DNA from: Kineosporiaceae bacterium
Lineage (GTDB): Bacteria; Actinomycetota; Actinomycetes; Actinomycetales; Kineosporiaceae
Assembly (NCBI GenBank): GCA_016713225.1
Contig: JADJPO010000011.1
Coordinates: 186,001-250,000, forward strand
Length of the DNA stretch: 64,000 nucleotides
Reading direction: 5' to 3'
The notes under the pieces are model-generated. The model had not been told where the DNA came from, ran no database searches, and worked only from the letters and a program-made list of their open reading frames with translations. The translations under genes and the position numbers were made by a program. Every line of letters begins with the position of its first letter. The stretch's first letter is position 1. Shown here piece after piece: positions 17,962 to 26,519 of this stretch.

Positions 17962-19904
17962 CAGCAGCGCGAACCGGTCTCGATGCAGGCACGCAGCTCG
18001 GCGGCCAGGTCGGCATCGGCGGCGGCGATGCGTTCCAGGGCGCGCCGGATGGCCTTGCCCACCGCGATGCGGGCGCGTTCGCCCTCGTCGGCGAAGTGCC
18101 GCGGCCGCCCACCCAGCCCGGTGACCGCGCCGACCTCACGGGCGATCCAACGGGCCTCGGCCTGCAGCCGCTCCGCCTCGTCGCCGTGGCCCGCGGTCTG
18201 TGCCCGCTCCACCTGTTCGGCAATCTGGCGCAGCCGAGCCCGATAGCGGCGCAACGTCTCGTCGTCCGCGAGTCGCTGGGTCGTGCCGGGCGGCACGCTG
18301 CCGCCGTGGTGGGTCTCGGCAAGATCGACGGCCGGGATGTCGACGCCGGGGTTGGCCACGAGTCGGGCCAAGTGGTGCAGCCCGACCATGTCCTCGACCA
18401 CGGCGGCCCGTCCCCGCAGCTCGACCCGCCATCGCCGGCCGCTCTGGATGCACACGGCGCCCACGGGTGTGACCTGTCGGTGCCGCTCCACCACAGCCGG
18501 CAGGCGCATGCCCAGCTCGGCGGCCTCGGCGGCCGCCTCGGCCCGCAGCCGGGTGGCCTCCCGGGCATCACCGGGGCGCCCGCGGCGGGCGAGCGCCTGA
18601 GCCAGCCGATGCCGGGCGAGGGTGGCCGCGGGCCAGTGCCCCAGCGCCGCGTTGTGTGCCACTGCGGCCCCGAGGTGCTCGACGGCGCGCTCGATCTCAC
18701 CCAGCGCCAGGCACGCGACGCCCAGCGGCTGTCGGGCCGAGCCGAGGCAGGACACCGCGAGGCTGGCCATCACGGGCAGGTGGCCGAACGGGGCCAACAG
18801 GTCGTGAGCGCGGCGCAGGGTCGCCGCGTCGTCCAGCAGTGCCGCCGCCTCGATCACCGCGGCCATCGCCGCCAGCCACGAACTCGAGTGCGGCAGCTCA
18901 CCCAGATCTGCTCCCACGATGCGGGCCAGGGCGCCCCGCGCCTGCCGGGTCTGGCCCGCCGCGGCGCAGACGACGGCCTGGGCTGCGATGAAGGAGTGGT
19001 CGACCACGCTCAGGCTGGGTGAGTTGACCACGGACGAGACGGTGTCGACCAGTTCACCGACCCGTCCCTGGAACCACCGCACGGTGAGCAACTGGGCGGC
19101 GTACCAGCCCATCCAGTCGGTGTCACCGGCCGCCGCCCCGGCGCGGGCGCAGTTCTCGGCGAGGGCCTCGGCCTCGATCAGCCGGCCGGAGCGCACAGTG
19201 ATCATGACCCACATCGAGTCGGCCACGAACGACGCGGCAGCGTGGCCGGCCACCGCGGGGTGCTCCCGTAGGTCGGCGAAGGCACGCTCCGCCTGCCGGT
19301 CACCGGCCAGGAAGAGGTCGACGGTGCGCCACACCAGGGCCATCACGGTGTCACCGGAGCGTCCGGTGGTGGTGGCCACGCGCAGCAGCTCGTCGGCCAA
19401 CGCCTGACGGCGGACGCCGTCGGCCGGCCCGAGGAGGCAGTGATGCATCAGGCTCAGCGCCTCGGCCAGCGCGATCGGGTCGTGGTGGCCGCGGGCCTGA
19501 TCGAGCAGGGCCGGCACCCGATCGCACCGGCCGGCCCGGTAGTCCGCCTCGGCGGCCAGCCGGACCCGCAGTCGCAGGGCGAGCGTGGCGTCCAGGTGGG
19601 GGTCGGCCAGGGCTGACCGCTGACAGGCCTCGACCGTGGCAGCCTCCGCCGGCGCACGGCGCTCGTGCACCCAGATGCCGCCCATGCCCAGCGCGGCGCG
19701 GGCCAGGGCAGCGCCGTCCCCGGATTGCTCGGCCGCGGTATGGGCTCGGGCGAACGCGCTGCGCGAGGCCACCAGATCGCCCGCGACGTGCAGCGCCTGC
19801 TCACCCGCTCGCAGTGCCTCCTCGGCCGATGGGTCGGCAGGCTGCTCGGGCGCCGTGGCCGTCCTGGTCGCAGTACGCGGCATACCGTTGCTGAGGGCGC
19901 TCAC
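17940..19904 (-). CDS. TPR-rich protein with an AAA/LuxR-regulator-type C-terminal domain
   Basis: 654 residues, almost all helical repeats of TPR type (for instance ALAEALSLMHHCLLGP and AGDRQAERAFADLREHPAV), without a P-loop. The last 170 residues form the conserved block seen at the C-terminus of large actinobacterial TPR/ATPase regulators: WRVELRGRAAVVEDMVGLHHLARLV, then GLGGRPRHFADEGERARIAVGKAI and a final TGSRCCYRP. That block is known to me only as a family marker. The ATPase and DNA-binding parts of such regulators are absent, so it may be a partner or adaptor. A strong inverted repeat lies 57 bases upstream of the start. Confidence 0.7.
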   Translation of the reverse strand: MSALSNGMPRTATRTATAPEQPADPSAEEALRAGEQALHVAGDLVASRSAFARAHTAAEQSGDGAALARAALGMGGIWVHERRAPAEAATVEACQRSALADPHLDATLALRLRVRLAAEADYRAGRCDRVPALLDQARGHHDPIALAEALSLMHHCLLGPADGVRRQALADELLRVATTTGRSGDTVMALVWRTVDLFLAGDRQAERAFADLREHPAVAGHAAASFVADSMWVMITVRSGRLIEAEALAENCARAGAAAGDTDWMGWYAAQLLTVRWFQGRVGELVDTVSSVVNSPSLSVVDHSFIAAQAVVCAAAGQTRQARGALARIVGADLGELPHSSSWLAAMAAVIEAAALLDDAATLRRAHDLLAPFGHLPVMASLAVSCLGSARQPLGVACLALGEIERAVEHLGAAVAHNAALGHWPAATLARHRLAQALARRGRPGDAREATRLRAEAAAEAAELGMRLPAVVERHRQVTPVGAVCIQSGRRWRVELRGRAAVVEDMVGLHHLARLVANPGVDIPAVDLAETHHGGSVPPGTTQRLADDETLRRYRARLRQIAEQVERAQTAGHGDEAERLQAEARWIAREVGAVTGLGGRPRHFADEGERARIAVGKAIRRALERIAAADADLAAELRACIETGSRCCYRPENG

Positions 19905-19960
19905 ACCGCGCCTGATACACCCGCCCCCACATCGGCGGCCTCACCCACCACCACCCTTCG

Positions 19961-20011
19961 CCGTGATCATGCAATCCGTGCACGTTTCGTGCACGGATTG
20001 CATGATCACGG
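19961..20011. repeat. Perfect 24-bp inverted repeat (hairpin)
   Basis: Arms 19961-19984 and 19988-20011 are perfectly complementary around a TTT loop. It lies five bases after the stop of the minus-strand BKACE gene and before the TPR gene. Position and strength suit a factor-independent terminator without a clear U-tract, or an mRNA-end stabiliser. The AT-containing core (GATCATGCAATCC) is unlike the GC-rich surroundings. Confidence 0.85.
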
Positions 20012-20015
20012 AGGG

Positions 20016-20951
20016 TCAGACCTTGATCGTGTCGCGGCCCTTCAGCTGCAACATCTCTCGGGCCTCGTCCGGGGTGGCGATCTCGTGACCGAGTTCGGTG
20101 AGCACCTGCGCCACCTTGACGACCTGTTCGGCGTTGGTCTTGGCGAGCTCGCCCCGGCCGAGGTAGAGGTTGTCCTCCAGGCCGACCCGCACGCTGCCGC
20201 CCATCAACGCCGAGGCCATCGCGAACGTCATCTGGTGCTTGCCGGCGCCGAAGGCCGAGAGGTAGTAGTCCTCGCCGAACAGCTTGTCGGCGATGGAGAC
20301 CATGTGCGCGAGGTTGTCGACGTCCGGCCCGATCGCCCCGAGGATGCCGAAGATCGCCTGGATGAAGAACGGCGGCTCGGCCAGACCCTTGTCGACGACG
20401 TGGGCCAGGTTGTAGAGGTGCCCGACGTCATAGCACTCGAACTCGAACCGGATGCCGCGCTCCTGGCCGAGGGTGCGCAACGTGGTCTCGATCTGGCTGA
20501 ACGAGTTGGCGAAGATGAAGCCGACACTGCCCTCGACGTACTCCCGCTCCCACTCGTGCTTCCAGGTGCCGACCCGGTCGGCTGCGGCCGAGAAGTTGAA
20601 GTTGATCGACCCCATGTTGAGCGAGGCCAACTCGGGCTCGAAGACCGTGGCCGCCCGCAGCCGGTCCTCGGTCGACATGGTCAGCGAACCGCCAGTGGTG
20701 ATGTTGATGACGGCGTCGGTCTCGTGTGCCAGGACCGAGACGAAGGGCCGATACACCTCGGGGTCGGGGCTGGGCCGACCATCCTGGGGGTCGCGCGCGT
20801 GCAGGTGCAGGATCGCGGCGCCGGCCTCGACCGCCGCCTTGCCGTGCTCGATCATCTCCTCGGCGGTGACCGGCAACGCGGGCGACATGGACGGCGTGTG
20901 GATCCCGCCGGTGAGGGCGCAGGAGATGATCGCCTTCGAGGTCCGCTTCAT
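20016..20951 (-). CDS. Beta-keto acid cleavage enzyme (BKACE; 3-keto-5-aminohexanoate cleavage type)
   Basis: 311 residues from ATG 20951, chosen because GGAG stands five bases upstream; an ATG 18 bases further up lacks a site. ISCALTGGIHTPSMSP, AILHLHARDPQDG (zinc HxH) and INITTGGS are the hallmark blocks of the BKACE (DUF849) family, which condenses a beta-keto acid with acetyl-CoA and splits it into acetoacetate and a new CoA ester. FECYDVGHLYNLAH and the substrate-loop region are intact. The substrate within this broad family cannot be told. No partner genes of lysine fermentation are adjacent. Confidence 0.85.
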   Translation of the reverse strand: MKRTSKAIISCALTGGIHTPSMSPALPVTAEEMIEHGKAAVEAGAAILHLHARDPQDGRPSPDPEVYRPFVSVLAHETDAVINITTGGSLTMSTEDRLRAATVFEPELASLNMGSINFNFSAAADRVGTWKHEWEREYVEGSVGFIFANSFSQIETTLRTLGQERGIRFEFECYDVGHLYNLAHVVDKGLAEPPFFIQAIFGILGAIGPDVDNLAHMVSIADKLFGEDYYLSAFGAGKHQMTFAMASALMGGSVRVGLEDNLYLGRGELAKTNAEQVVKVAQVLTELGHEIATPDEAREMLQLKGRDTIKV

Positions 20952-21157
20952 GGTGTCTCCATTTCGCACAGGGCGCCCATCGGGTGGGCGGCAGTTCCGG
21001 CCTCAACCTCGCAGCCTGCCGTCCCTGGGGCGAGGGACCAACCGACGACAGGCCGGCCCGATGGGCAGGATCTTCGTCACGTCGTGGCCCGTCGGGGCGG
21101 TCCCTGCGCGACGTACGACCCCTGGTTGGAGGCGTGGGGCGTGTCTAGGCTGGTGGT

Positions 21158-21472
21158 GTGACGGCCACCGAGAGCCTCGAGATGCAGCTGGAGGACGTCT
21201 CCGGAACCTCCTGGTGGGCAAGCCTTCTCACCACCCTCACCGGGCAGTCGGGCGTCGCCCAGATGCGCTTCGTCGGACGGGTCGCCGATGAGCGCCGCTA
21301 CCGCAGCGCCACGTTCCCCGTGCCTCGATCGTTCGGCACTGTGGCGCCGCAGGAGAAGTGGGCGCCGGGCCTGACCGCGGCGCTGGCGGAGGTGCGTCAC
21401 GAGATCGAGGATGACGGGTGGGTCCCGACCGTCGTCGGGAATCACCCGTGGGAGTTGCGCTACCGGCGCTGA
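21158..21472 (+). CDS. Hypothetical protein, 104 aa
   Basis: A small protein from GTG 21158 that I do not recognise. It has a MRFVGRVADERRYRSATFPVPRS stretch suggesting a beta-sheet, a tryptophan-rich N-terminus (TSWWASL) and ends with HPWELRYRR. It has no membrane segment and no cysteines. It stands alone between the divergent BKACE gene and the aldo/keto reductase 28 bases downstream, with which it might share a transcript. Confidence 0.5.
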   Translation: MTATESLEMQLEDVSGTSWWASLLTTLTGQSGVAQMRFVGRVADERRYRSATFPVPRSFGTVAPQEKWAPGLTAALAEVRHEIEDDGWVPTVVGNHPWELRYRR

Positions 21473-21500
21473 CCCCTGCCTCGCATGACGGGAGCTCGAT

Positions 21501-22487
21501 ATGGACACGCGTACCTTGGGCCGTGACCTCGAGGTTTCAGCCCTCGGATTCGGTTGCATGGGCCTGAGCCAGAGCTATGGCACCCCACCCGATCGAGACA
21601 CCGGGATCGCGGTGATCCGGGCCGCGGTCGACTGCGGCGTCACGTTCTTCGACACCGCGGAGGTGTACGGGCCGTTCGCCAACGAAGAACTCGTCGGCAC
21701 GGCCCTGGCCCCGGTGCGCGACCAGGTGGTGATCGCCACCAAGTTCGGCTTCGCCTTCGATGCCGACGGCCGGCAGATCGGCGTGTCGAGCCAGCCCGAA
21801 CACATCCGGCAGGCGGTCGACGGATCGCTGCGGCGGCTCGGCGTCCAGGTCATCGATCTGCTCTATCAGCACCGGGTCGACCCGACGGTGCCGATCGAGG
21901 ACGTCGCCGGAACGGTCCGAGAACTGATCGATGCCGGCAAGGTCCGGCACTTCGGCCTGTCCGAGGCCTCGGTGGCGACGATCCGCCGGGCACACGCCGT
22001 CCAGCCGGTCACAGCCCTGCAGAGCGAGTACTCGCTGTGGTGGCGCGAACCCGAGGCACAGATCCTGCCCACGCTGGCCGAACTCGGGATCGGCATGGTG
22101 CCCTTCAGCCCGCTGGGCAAGGGATTCCTGACCGGAGCCATCGACGCCGGGACGACATTCCTCGGCACGGACATCCGGGCGGTCATCCCGCGGTTCGCTG
22201 CCGACGCGCGCCGGGCCAACCAGGTCCTCATCGACCTGCTCACCCGGATCGCAGCGCGCAAGAACGCCACCCCCGCGCAACTCGCGCTCGCCTGGCTGCT
22301 CGGTCGCGAGCCGTGGATCGTGCCGATCCCCGGCACCACGCGGATCGAGCGCCTGACCGAGAACACGGCCGCCACCGAGGTCCACCTCACCGAGGAGGAC
22401 CTGCGCGAGATCGAGGACGCCGCCGCCCTCATCACCATCCAAGGAGCCCGCTACCCCGAGCATCTCGACCGCATGATCGACCGCTGA
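21501..22487 (+). CDS. Aldo/keto reductase
   Basis: 328-residue TIM-barrel NADPH-dependent oxidoreductase. The catalytic tetrad is visible: D51 and Y56 in FFDTAEVYG, K81 in IATKFGF and H124 in LLYQHRVD. The C-terminal IPGTTRIERLTENTAA is the cofactor-binding block of the AKR family. This subgroup reduces small aldehydes and ketones and often acts in detoxification. It is intact, with a purine-rich site (GGGAGCTCGAT) before the ATG. Confidence 0.88.
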   Translation: MDTRTLGRDLEVSALGFGCMGLSQSYGTPPDRDTGIAVIRAAVDCGVTFFDTAEVYGPFANEELVGTALAPVRDQVVIATKFGFAFDADGRQIGVSSQPEHIRQAVDGSLRRLGVQVIDLLYQHRVDPTVPIEDVAGTVRELIDAGKVRHFGLSEASVATIRRAHAVQPVTALQSEYSLWWREPEAQILPTLAELGIGMVPFSPLGKGFLTGAIDAGTTFLGTDIRAVIPRFAADARRANQVLIDLLTRIAARKNATPAQLALAWLLGREPWIVPIPGTTRIERLTENTAATEVHLTEEDLREIEDAAALITIQGARYPEHLDRMIDR

Positions 22488-22507
22488 TCACACCCGAGAC
22501 CACATCA

Positions 22508-23518
22508 CTACCCTCCGGCGTACAACGTCGGCTGATCGACCAACGTCACCTCGACACGCTCGCCCTGGGCGTACGACCGCACTGCCGCTTCCGCGACGGC
22601 CGTGGCGGCGTAGCCGTCCCATGCGCTCGGCCCGGTGACCTGACCGGCGGCGAGGCCGTCGACCCAGCTCTGCAGCTCGCAGGTGTACGCGGGAGCGAAC
22701 CGGGTCTGCCAGTCCGCGGGAACGCCTTCGCTGCGGCGTCCGGCGGTCAGGACCACGGTCGTTCGCGGGTTGTCCAGACTGACGGTGCCGAGGGATCCCA
22801 CGATCTCGCATCGCACGTCATAGCCGTACTGGCAGTTGACGAACGACTCGACGGTGACGATCTCACCACCGGCCATCTGGATCACCGCCACCTGAGGGTC
22901 GCGCATCCCCTCCGCGGCGAGCGGGCTCGTCTTCACCGCCAGCACCGTGACGGCGGCGATCTCGGCGCCGAACAGCCAGCGGAAGATGTCGAACTCGTGC
23001 ACCAGGGAGTCGGTGAGGGACATCTCGCCGCGGAAGAAGTCCGGCACGGTGGCGTTGCGATGGATCGCGTGCGCGAGCAACGGCACCCCGATCGCGCCGT
23101 CCGTCATGGCCTGCTTCACGTCGAGGTAGCCGGGGTCGTAGCGGCGCATGAAGCCGAGCTGGACGAAGCGCCGTCCGGCGGCCTGCTCTGCCACCAGCAC
23201 CCGCTGCGCGTCGGCGGTCGTCGTTGCCAGCGGCTTCTCGCAGAGCACCGGCTTGCCGGCGGCGATGCAGGCGATGGCCTGGTCCGGGTGCAGGTGTCCC
23301 GGGGAGGCGATCAGGACGGCGTCCACATCGTCGGCGGCCACCAGGGCCTGCCACGACGGGGACGACGCTGCCCCAGCCGACGCGGCGACCTGCTGTGCCC
23401 GTTCGGTCGCCACGTCGAACACGGCGGTCACGGTGGCGCCCACGACCTGGGTCGTCAGCCGGGCCACGTGGTCGGCACCGATCATCCCGGTGCCGATGAC
23501 ACCGACTCTGAGGGTCAT
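22508..23518 (-). CDS. Gfo/Idh/MocA-family oxidoreductase (inositol 2-dehydrogenase-like)
   Basis: 336 residues from ATG 23518, preferred over an ATG ten codons earlier because the Rossmann motif VGVIGTGMIGADH should begin near residue 5 and GAGAGG precedes it. GKPVLCEKPLATT is the family EKP motif with the catalytic lysine, and SLVHEFDIFRWLFG holds the conserved His. The family oxidises or reduces sugars, inositols and related alcohols with NAD(P). It faces the aldo/keto reductase tail to tail, 20 bases apart. Substrate unknown. Confidence 0.85.
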   Translation of the reverse strand: MTLRVGVIGTGMIGADHVARLTTQVVGATVTAVFDVATERAQQVAASAGAASSPSWQALVAADDVDAVLIASPGHLHPDQAIACIAAGKPVLCEKPLATTTADAQRVLVAEQAAGRRFVQLGFMRRYDPGYLDVKQAMTDGAIGVPLLAHAIHRNATVPDFFRGEMSLTDSLVHEFDIFRWLFGAEIAAVTVLAVKTSPLAAEGMRDPQVAVIQMAGGEIVTVESFVNCQYGYDVRCEIVGSLGTVSLDNPRTTVVLTAGRRSEGVPADWQTRFAPAYTCELQSWVDGLAAGQVTGPSAWDGYAATAVAEAAVRSYAQGERVEVTLVDQPTLYAGG

Positions 23519-23598
23519 CTGAGACTGCCTCTCCGTATCTCCCGGCATCCTCGGGGAACCTCCGCGTGCTGCCCGTTCGCGACGTGCTGAGGCATCGA

Positions 23599-24009
23599 TC
23601 AGTTGATGATCTCGCCGCGCTCATCTGCGAGGATCGCCGCCAGCCGCTCGCGCCATGCCTTGAGCTCGGCAGCGGTGAGCCGCTTCCAGTCGGTCACCTC
23701 GTCGAGGATCCGGATCGGGTCTCGGCTGCGATAGGAGCGGGTGGGGTTACCGGGGAACTTCTTGTCGGTCACGTTGGGGTCGTCCTCGAACGCTCCGATG
23801 GGCTCGACTACGTAGACATGAGGAGCACCGTCACCTGCGGCGAGTTCCGCTGCCAGCCCGGCACCGTCGGGCAGCGCGGTGAAGTAGACGTGGTTCATCA
23901 CCACCTCGGGCCGGTAGTTCGACCGGAAGCCGGCCGTGAGCAACTCGCCGACCCGCAGCGCGACGCGGGTGCCGTGGAAGAACGGGCCCGGGTCCAGCAG
24001 CTCACTCAC
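23599..24009 (-). CDS. arr: Rifampin ADP-ribosyltransferase
   Basis: 136 residues from a GTG start. FFHGTRVALRVGELLTAGF, NHVYFTALPDGAGLAAELA, HVYVVEPIGAFEDDPNVT and GNPTRSYRSRDPIRIL cover the whole Arr family, which transfers ADP-ribose from NAD to the hydroxyl at C23 of rifamycins and inactivates them. It overlaps the end of the ABC ATPase gene upstream by eight bases, so both are probably translated together: an inactivating enzyme with an exporter-type ATPase. Arr is common on actinobacterial chromosomes and need not be recently acquired. Confidence 0.92.
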   Translation of the reverse strand: MSELLDPGPFFHGTRVALRVGELLTAGFRSNYRPEVVMNHVYFTALPDGAGLAAELAAGDGAPHVYVVEPIGAFEDDPNVTDKKFPGNPTRSYRSRDPIRILDEVTDWKRLTAAELKAWRERLAAILADERGEIIN

Positions 24010-24961
24010 GACGACAGCCTAGGACCCGGTTCCCTCGGCGCGTGGCGCAGGACCGCTCGAGCACGAGCTCGCTCCGGCCCGACGCTCCACCGGCGCCGTC
24101 GGCATAGGCGCTCAGGAACAAGGCGTCCAGGCTGGGCGGAGTGACCGTGAGCGCATGGATCCGGGCCTCGTGCAGCCGGCCGACGACGAAGTCCAGATGG
24201 TCGCCGTCCACCGTGAGGCGGGAGTCGACCATCCCGTCGATCGGCTCGCTGGCGAGGTCGCCCACGCCGACGTCGTCCGCCAGGCCCGTCGGTGTCTCGT
24301 GGGTGACCGCATGGACGGTGGTGCGAGTACGCCGGCGCAGATCCGTCAGGCTGCCGGTGGTCACGCGGCGCCCACGGCGAATCATGGTCACCCGGTCGGC
24401 CAACGCCTCGACCTCGGCGAGGATGTGGCTGGAGAGGAGGACCGCGCAGCCGTCACGGCGGCGCTCACGTACGCACTCCTGGAAGGTGCGCTCCATCAGG
24501 GGGTCCAGGCCCGACGTGGGTTCGTCGAGGATCAGAAGGTCGGCGTCGGCCGCCAGGGCGGCGATCAGGGCGATCTTCTGCCGGTTGCCCTTGGAGTAGT
24601 CGCGCACCCGCTTGGTCGGGTCGAGGTGGAACCTCTCGATCAGATCGTCCTGGATGCGCGGCCGGGAACCACCGTTCGCGGTCGCCAGGACATCCAGGCA
24701 TTGTCCTCCCGTCAGCGCCGGCCACAACGCGACATCACGGCACGAGCCGGGGTCACCGCCGAACAGCCGCACCCGGCCTTGGCTCGCGCGGATCATCCCC
24801 AGCACGATGCGGATCGTGGTCGACTTGCCGGCGCCGTTGGGACCCAGGAAACCGTGGACCTCCCCGGGCTGGACCTCGAGGTCCAGCCCGTCCAGGGCAC
24901 GGACCGAGGCGAATTCCTTGACCAGGTTCTCGGCCAGGATCACTGGCGCAGCGCCATTCAT
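24002..24961 (-). CDS. ABC exporter ATP-binding protein lacking the Q-loop region
   Basis: 319 residues from ATG 24961, overlapping the TetR stop. Walker A GPNGAGKST, signature YSKGNRQK, Walker B LLILDEPTSGLD and the H-loop SSHILAEVEA are present. Between the first beta-sheet (LFGGDP) and DVALWPALTGG only about four residues (GSCR) stand where relatives have around 17, including the YVPG segment of the Q-loop that couples ATP hydrolysis to the membrane partner. No permease follows; arr does. The missing stretch is in frame, so it is a real deletion or a mis-assembled one. Confidence 0.8.
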   Translation of the reverse strand: MNGAAPVILAENLVKEFASVRALDGLDLEVQPGEVHGFLGPNGAGKSTTIRIVLGMIRASQGRVRLFGGDPGSCRDVALWPALTGGQCLDVLATANGGSRPRIQDDLIERFHLDPTKRVRDYSKGNRQKIALIAALAADADLLILDEPTSGLDPLMERTFQECVRERRRDGCAVLLSSHILAEVEALADRVTMIRRGRRVTTGSLTDLRRRTRTTVHAVTHETPTGLADDVGVGDLASEPIDGMVDSRLTVDGDHLDFVVGRLHEARIHALTVTPPSLDALFLSAYADGAGGASGRSELVLERSCATRRGNRVLGCRRE

Positions 24962-25663
24962 CGGGCTACTCCGTCTCTCGAGGTTCCGGGCGCACGCCAG
25001 CCTCCTGGTGTGCTGATGGTTCGGCGGACGGCGGACGGCGGACGGCGGAACGCGCCGTCCGTGTAGATGGTGGTCACCTCTGCCGCCCACCGCGTGATGC
25101 CTTCCGGCGCCAGTGGGTCGACGCCCAGTACGGTCGCCAGCTGGTTGCGCAACAGCACGAGAGCCAGGTCGTTGACCAAGAAGAAGGCTGCTCGCACCTC
25201 GGGGTCGCCGGTCGGCGTGATGGCGCCCGTCGCGGTCATCGCGTCCAGCAGCGAGCGGGTTGCGGAGTACCACCGGCCGAACAGGGCCGCCCCCCGCTGG
25301 ATCGTTGCTCAGGAAGAGCCGCCGAAGATACGCCGGGAGCGGCGAACCTGCGGGGAATCCACGGGCGAAGGCCTCGGCCAGCGCGGCCGTCCCCCGCCCG
25401 GCCAGCACCTCCGCCAGGTCCTGCCCCTCCAGGCCCTCCAGGACGGCGTCGAAGGCAGCGACGGCATGCCGGTCGACCCAGGACCGCAGCCCGTCCTTGC
25501 TGCCGAAGTGATGCAGGACGAGCCCGGGCGAGACACCCGCTTCCGCGGCGATCTCGCGAACGGTCACCGTGTCGAAACCGCGCTCGGCGAACAACCTCAG
25601 CGCCGCATTCCGAATCAGCGCCCGGGCGGTGACATCCTCCGCATCACGACTTCCTGAACTCAT
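24958..25663 (-). CDS. TetR-family regulator, one frameshift
   Basis: ATG 25663 has GAGG nine bases upstream. The N-terminal HTH is clear: ALIRNAALRLFAERGFDTVTVREIAAEAGVS. The frame breaks at about 25300 in a run of six C; removing one C joins RRLFLSNDPAG to a ligand-domain segment that goes through FFLVNDLALVLLRNQLA to a stop overlapping the ABC ATPase start (ATGA). TetR repressors usually control the transporter beside them, so this probably represses the ABC ATPase and arr genes and responds to a small toxic ligand. Confidence 0.8.
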
Positions 25664-25733
25664 GTTCAGGATCCTCAACACCCGTTCAGTAGCTGCATCT
25701 CGAGATGTGCGACGTCGTCACTCCAGCCCGTTG

Positions 25734-26519
25734 CTAGGCACCCGCGGAGCCGCTGCGCCACCAGGCAAGGGTTCCGAGGACGCCGCCGACGGCGGTGACC
25801 ACAACGAGAACGACACTCGGTGTGCTCAGGGAGGTGTCGGGGACAAGTCCAGCGGCGACCGCCGGGACCGACCAGGGCACGGCCTGTGCCCAGCCCAGAG
25901 CGGCCGCGACCTGAGCGGTGACCAGGGCGGCCAGGGCGCTGGCCAGGGGCGCCAGATACCCCCGACCGGCGGAGGCGACGAGCGCGACGGGCGCGCTGGC
26001 CAGGAGCATCAGGATGGCTGCGGTGGCCACCGCGGTGAGCCCGTGCCCCAGAACGGCGGACGCGCTGCCGGGTAGCTGCAGCGCGATCCCCACGAGGAGG
26101 ACCTCTACCGTCAGCCAGGTGTTGAGAAGCACCGCCCATCCGGCGGCGACGGTGAACTTGGCCAGCACGATCATGGTGCGGGAGACGGGCATCGCGAGCA
26201 GGTAGCGGATGGTGCCGTCAGCGGCCTCGCGTCCGAAGAGCCATGTGAGGACGAAGGCGAAGAGCATCAGGTCGGCGATGGCGACGATCTGAGCCAGGAA
26301 CGACAGCAGGCCCGGCCAGTCTGCGGACAGGCCGGACAGGTTGGCCTTCTGGTTGAGCAGTCCCAGATCGTGCGCCTGATCGGGGTGGCCCAGGATGAAC
26401 ATGAACAGGGCTGCGACACCGCCTGCGGCGGTGGCCACCATGATGGTCATCCCCGGCACCTTCGAGCGCCGCAGCTTGAGAACCTCGACGGCCAGGGCGT
26501 CACGGTACCCGGTGCTCAT
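25734..26519 (-). CDS. ABC-2 type permease
   Basis: 261 residues from ATG 26519, which overlaps the ATPase stop. The N-terminal cytosolic YRDALAVEVLKLRRSKV leads to six hydrophobic segments, such as MTIMVATAAGGVAALFMFIL, FLAQIVAIADLMLFAFVLTW and VVLVVVTAVGGVLGTLAWW, plus the DGTIRYLLAMPVSR loop typical of bacitracin/lantibiotic-type exporters. Together with the ATPase upstream it forms a two-gene exporter of unknown substrate. Confidence 0.85.
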   Translation of the reverse strand: MSTGYRDALAVEVLKLRRSKVPGMTIMVATAAGGVAALFMFILGHPDQAHDLGLLNQKANLSGLSADWPGLLSFLAQIVAIADLMLFAFVLTWLFGREAADGTIRYLLAMPVSRTMIVLAKFTVAAGWAVLLNTWLTVEVLLVGIALQLPGSASAVLGHGLTAVATAAILMLLASAPVALVASAGRGYLAPLASALAALVTAQVAAALGWAQAVPWSVPAVAAGLVPDTSLSTPSVVLVVVTAVGGVLGTLAWWRSGSAGA

